NCBI GenBank assembly: GCA_034927775.1 | Contig: JAYFPL010000148.1 | Span: 1 to 22,531, forward strand | DNA length: 22,531 bases | Direction of reading: 5' to 3' | Source of the DNA: IOR16 sp034927775 | GTDB taxonomy: Bacteria > Bacillota > Clostridia > Peptostreptococcales > Anaerovoracaceae | Shown here: piece by piece, positions 22,530 to 22,531 of the stretch | Layout of the letters: the number at the start of each line of letters is the position of its first letter | Numbering within the stretch: the first letter of the stretch is position 1 | Position numbers and translations under genes: made by a program | Notes under the pieces: generated by a model | The model's database searches: none | What the model was told of the DNA's origin: nothing | Seen by the model: the letters and a program-made list of their open reading frames with translations, nothing else

Positions 22530-22531
22530 AT

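Overview
The window reads as chromosomal DNA from a low-GC Gram-positive anaerobe of the Clostridia. The evidence is AT-rich codon use, strong AGGAGG-type ribosome binding sites, TTG and GTG starts, a THF-I riboswitch ahead of folE, an SLH-domain surface protein, and BlaI/M56 and histidine-kinase/FtsX-transporter gene pairs. I cannot name the species. No rRNA, tRNA, CRISPR array or intact transposase is visible.

Layout. (1) 1-4026: the end of a sensor histidine kinase, then an ABC ATPase overlapping an 835-residue two-FtsX-domain permease, closed by a hairpin terminator. This is the usual layout of a cell-envelope stress or antimicrobial-peptide sensing and efflux module. (2) 4056-6291: an autoregulated BlaI/BlaR1-type pair with two 14-bp palindromic operators. 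The membrane M56 protease carries an M23 peptidoglycan-peptidase-like domain where BlaR1 carries its penicillin sensor. (3) 6301-7909: a single-chain protein made of three RidA domains. (4) 7910-10890: an accessory patch with a GNAT acetyltransferase, a TetR regulator, a HelD helicase cut to its first ~310 residues and joined in frame to what looks like the C-terminus of an acyl carrier protein, and a further remnant that may begin with a ketoacyl-synthase N-terminus. (5) 10891-13956: a folate operon, THF riboswitch - terminator - 16-codon leader ORF - folE - HD-domain gene - folP - folB - folK. (6) 14083-16790: an MBL-fold hydrolase converging on a TetR regulator, which is divergent from an NmrA-type NAD(P)-dependent oxidoreductase across a region with a consensus promoter and palindromic operators. 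(7) 16791-17433: a second copy of an ~85-bp hairpin repeat (the first is at 8751-8835) and a frameshifted gene remnant. (8) 17434-21359: a 1293-residue secreted SLH-domain protein with internal duplications. (9) 21490-22529: an AraC regulator fused to a GyrI-like ligand-binding domain, with terminator.

How the parts work together. The first two modules both look suited to sensing the cell envelope. The folate operon is a feedback loop: folate-bound riboswitch should favour the terminator hairpin over an overlapping antiterminator. folE, folB, folK and folP supply four pathway steps, and the HD-domain gene sits where the dihydroneopterin triphosphate dephosphorylation step is missing. The best candidates for something little described are the BlaI-controlled M56-M23 fusion, the single-chain triple RidA, the HD protein of the folate operon, and the patchwork of gene fragments at 9538-10888. 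All product names rest on motif recognition by eye; no database search was run.
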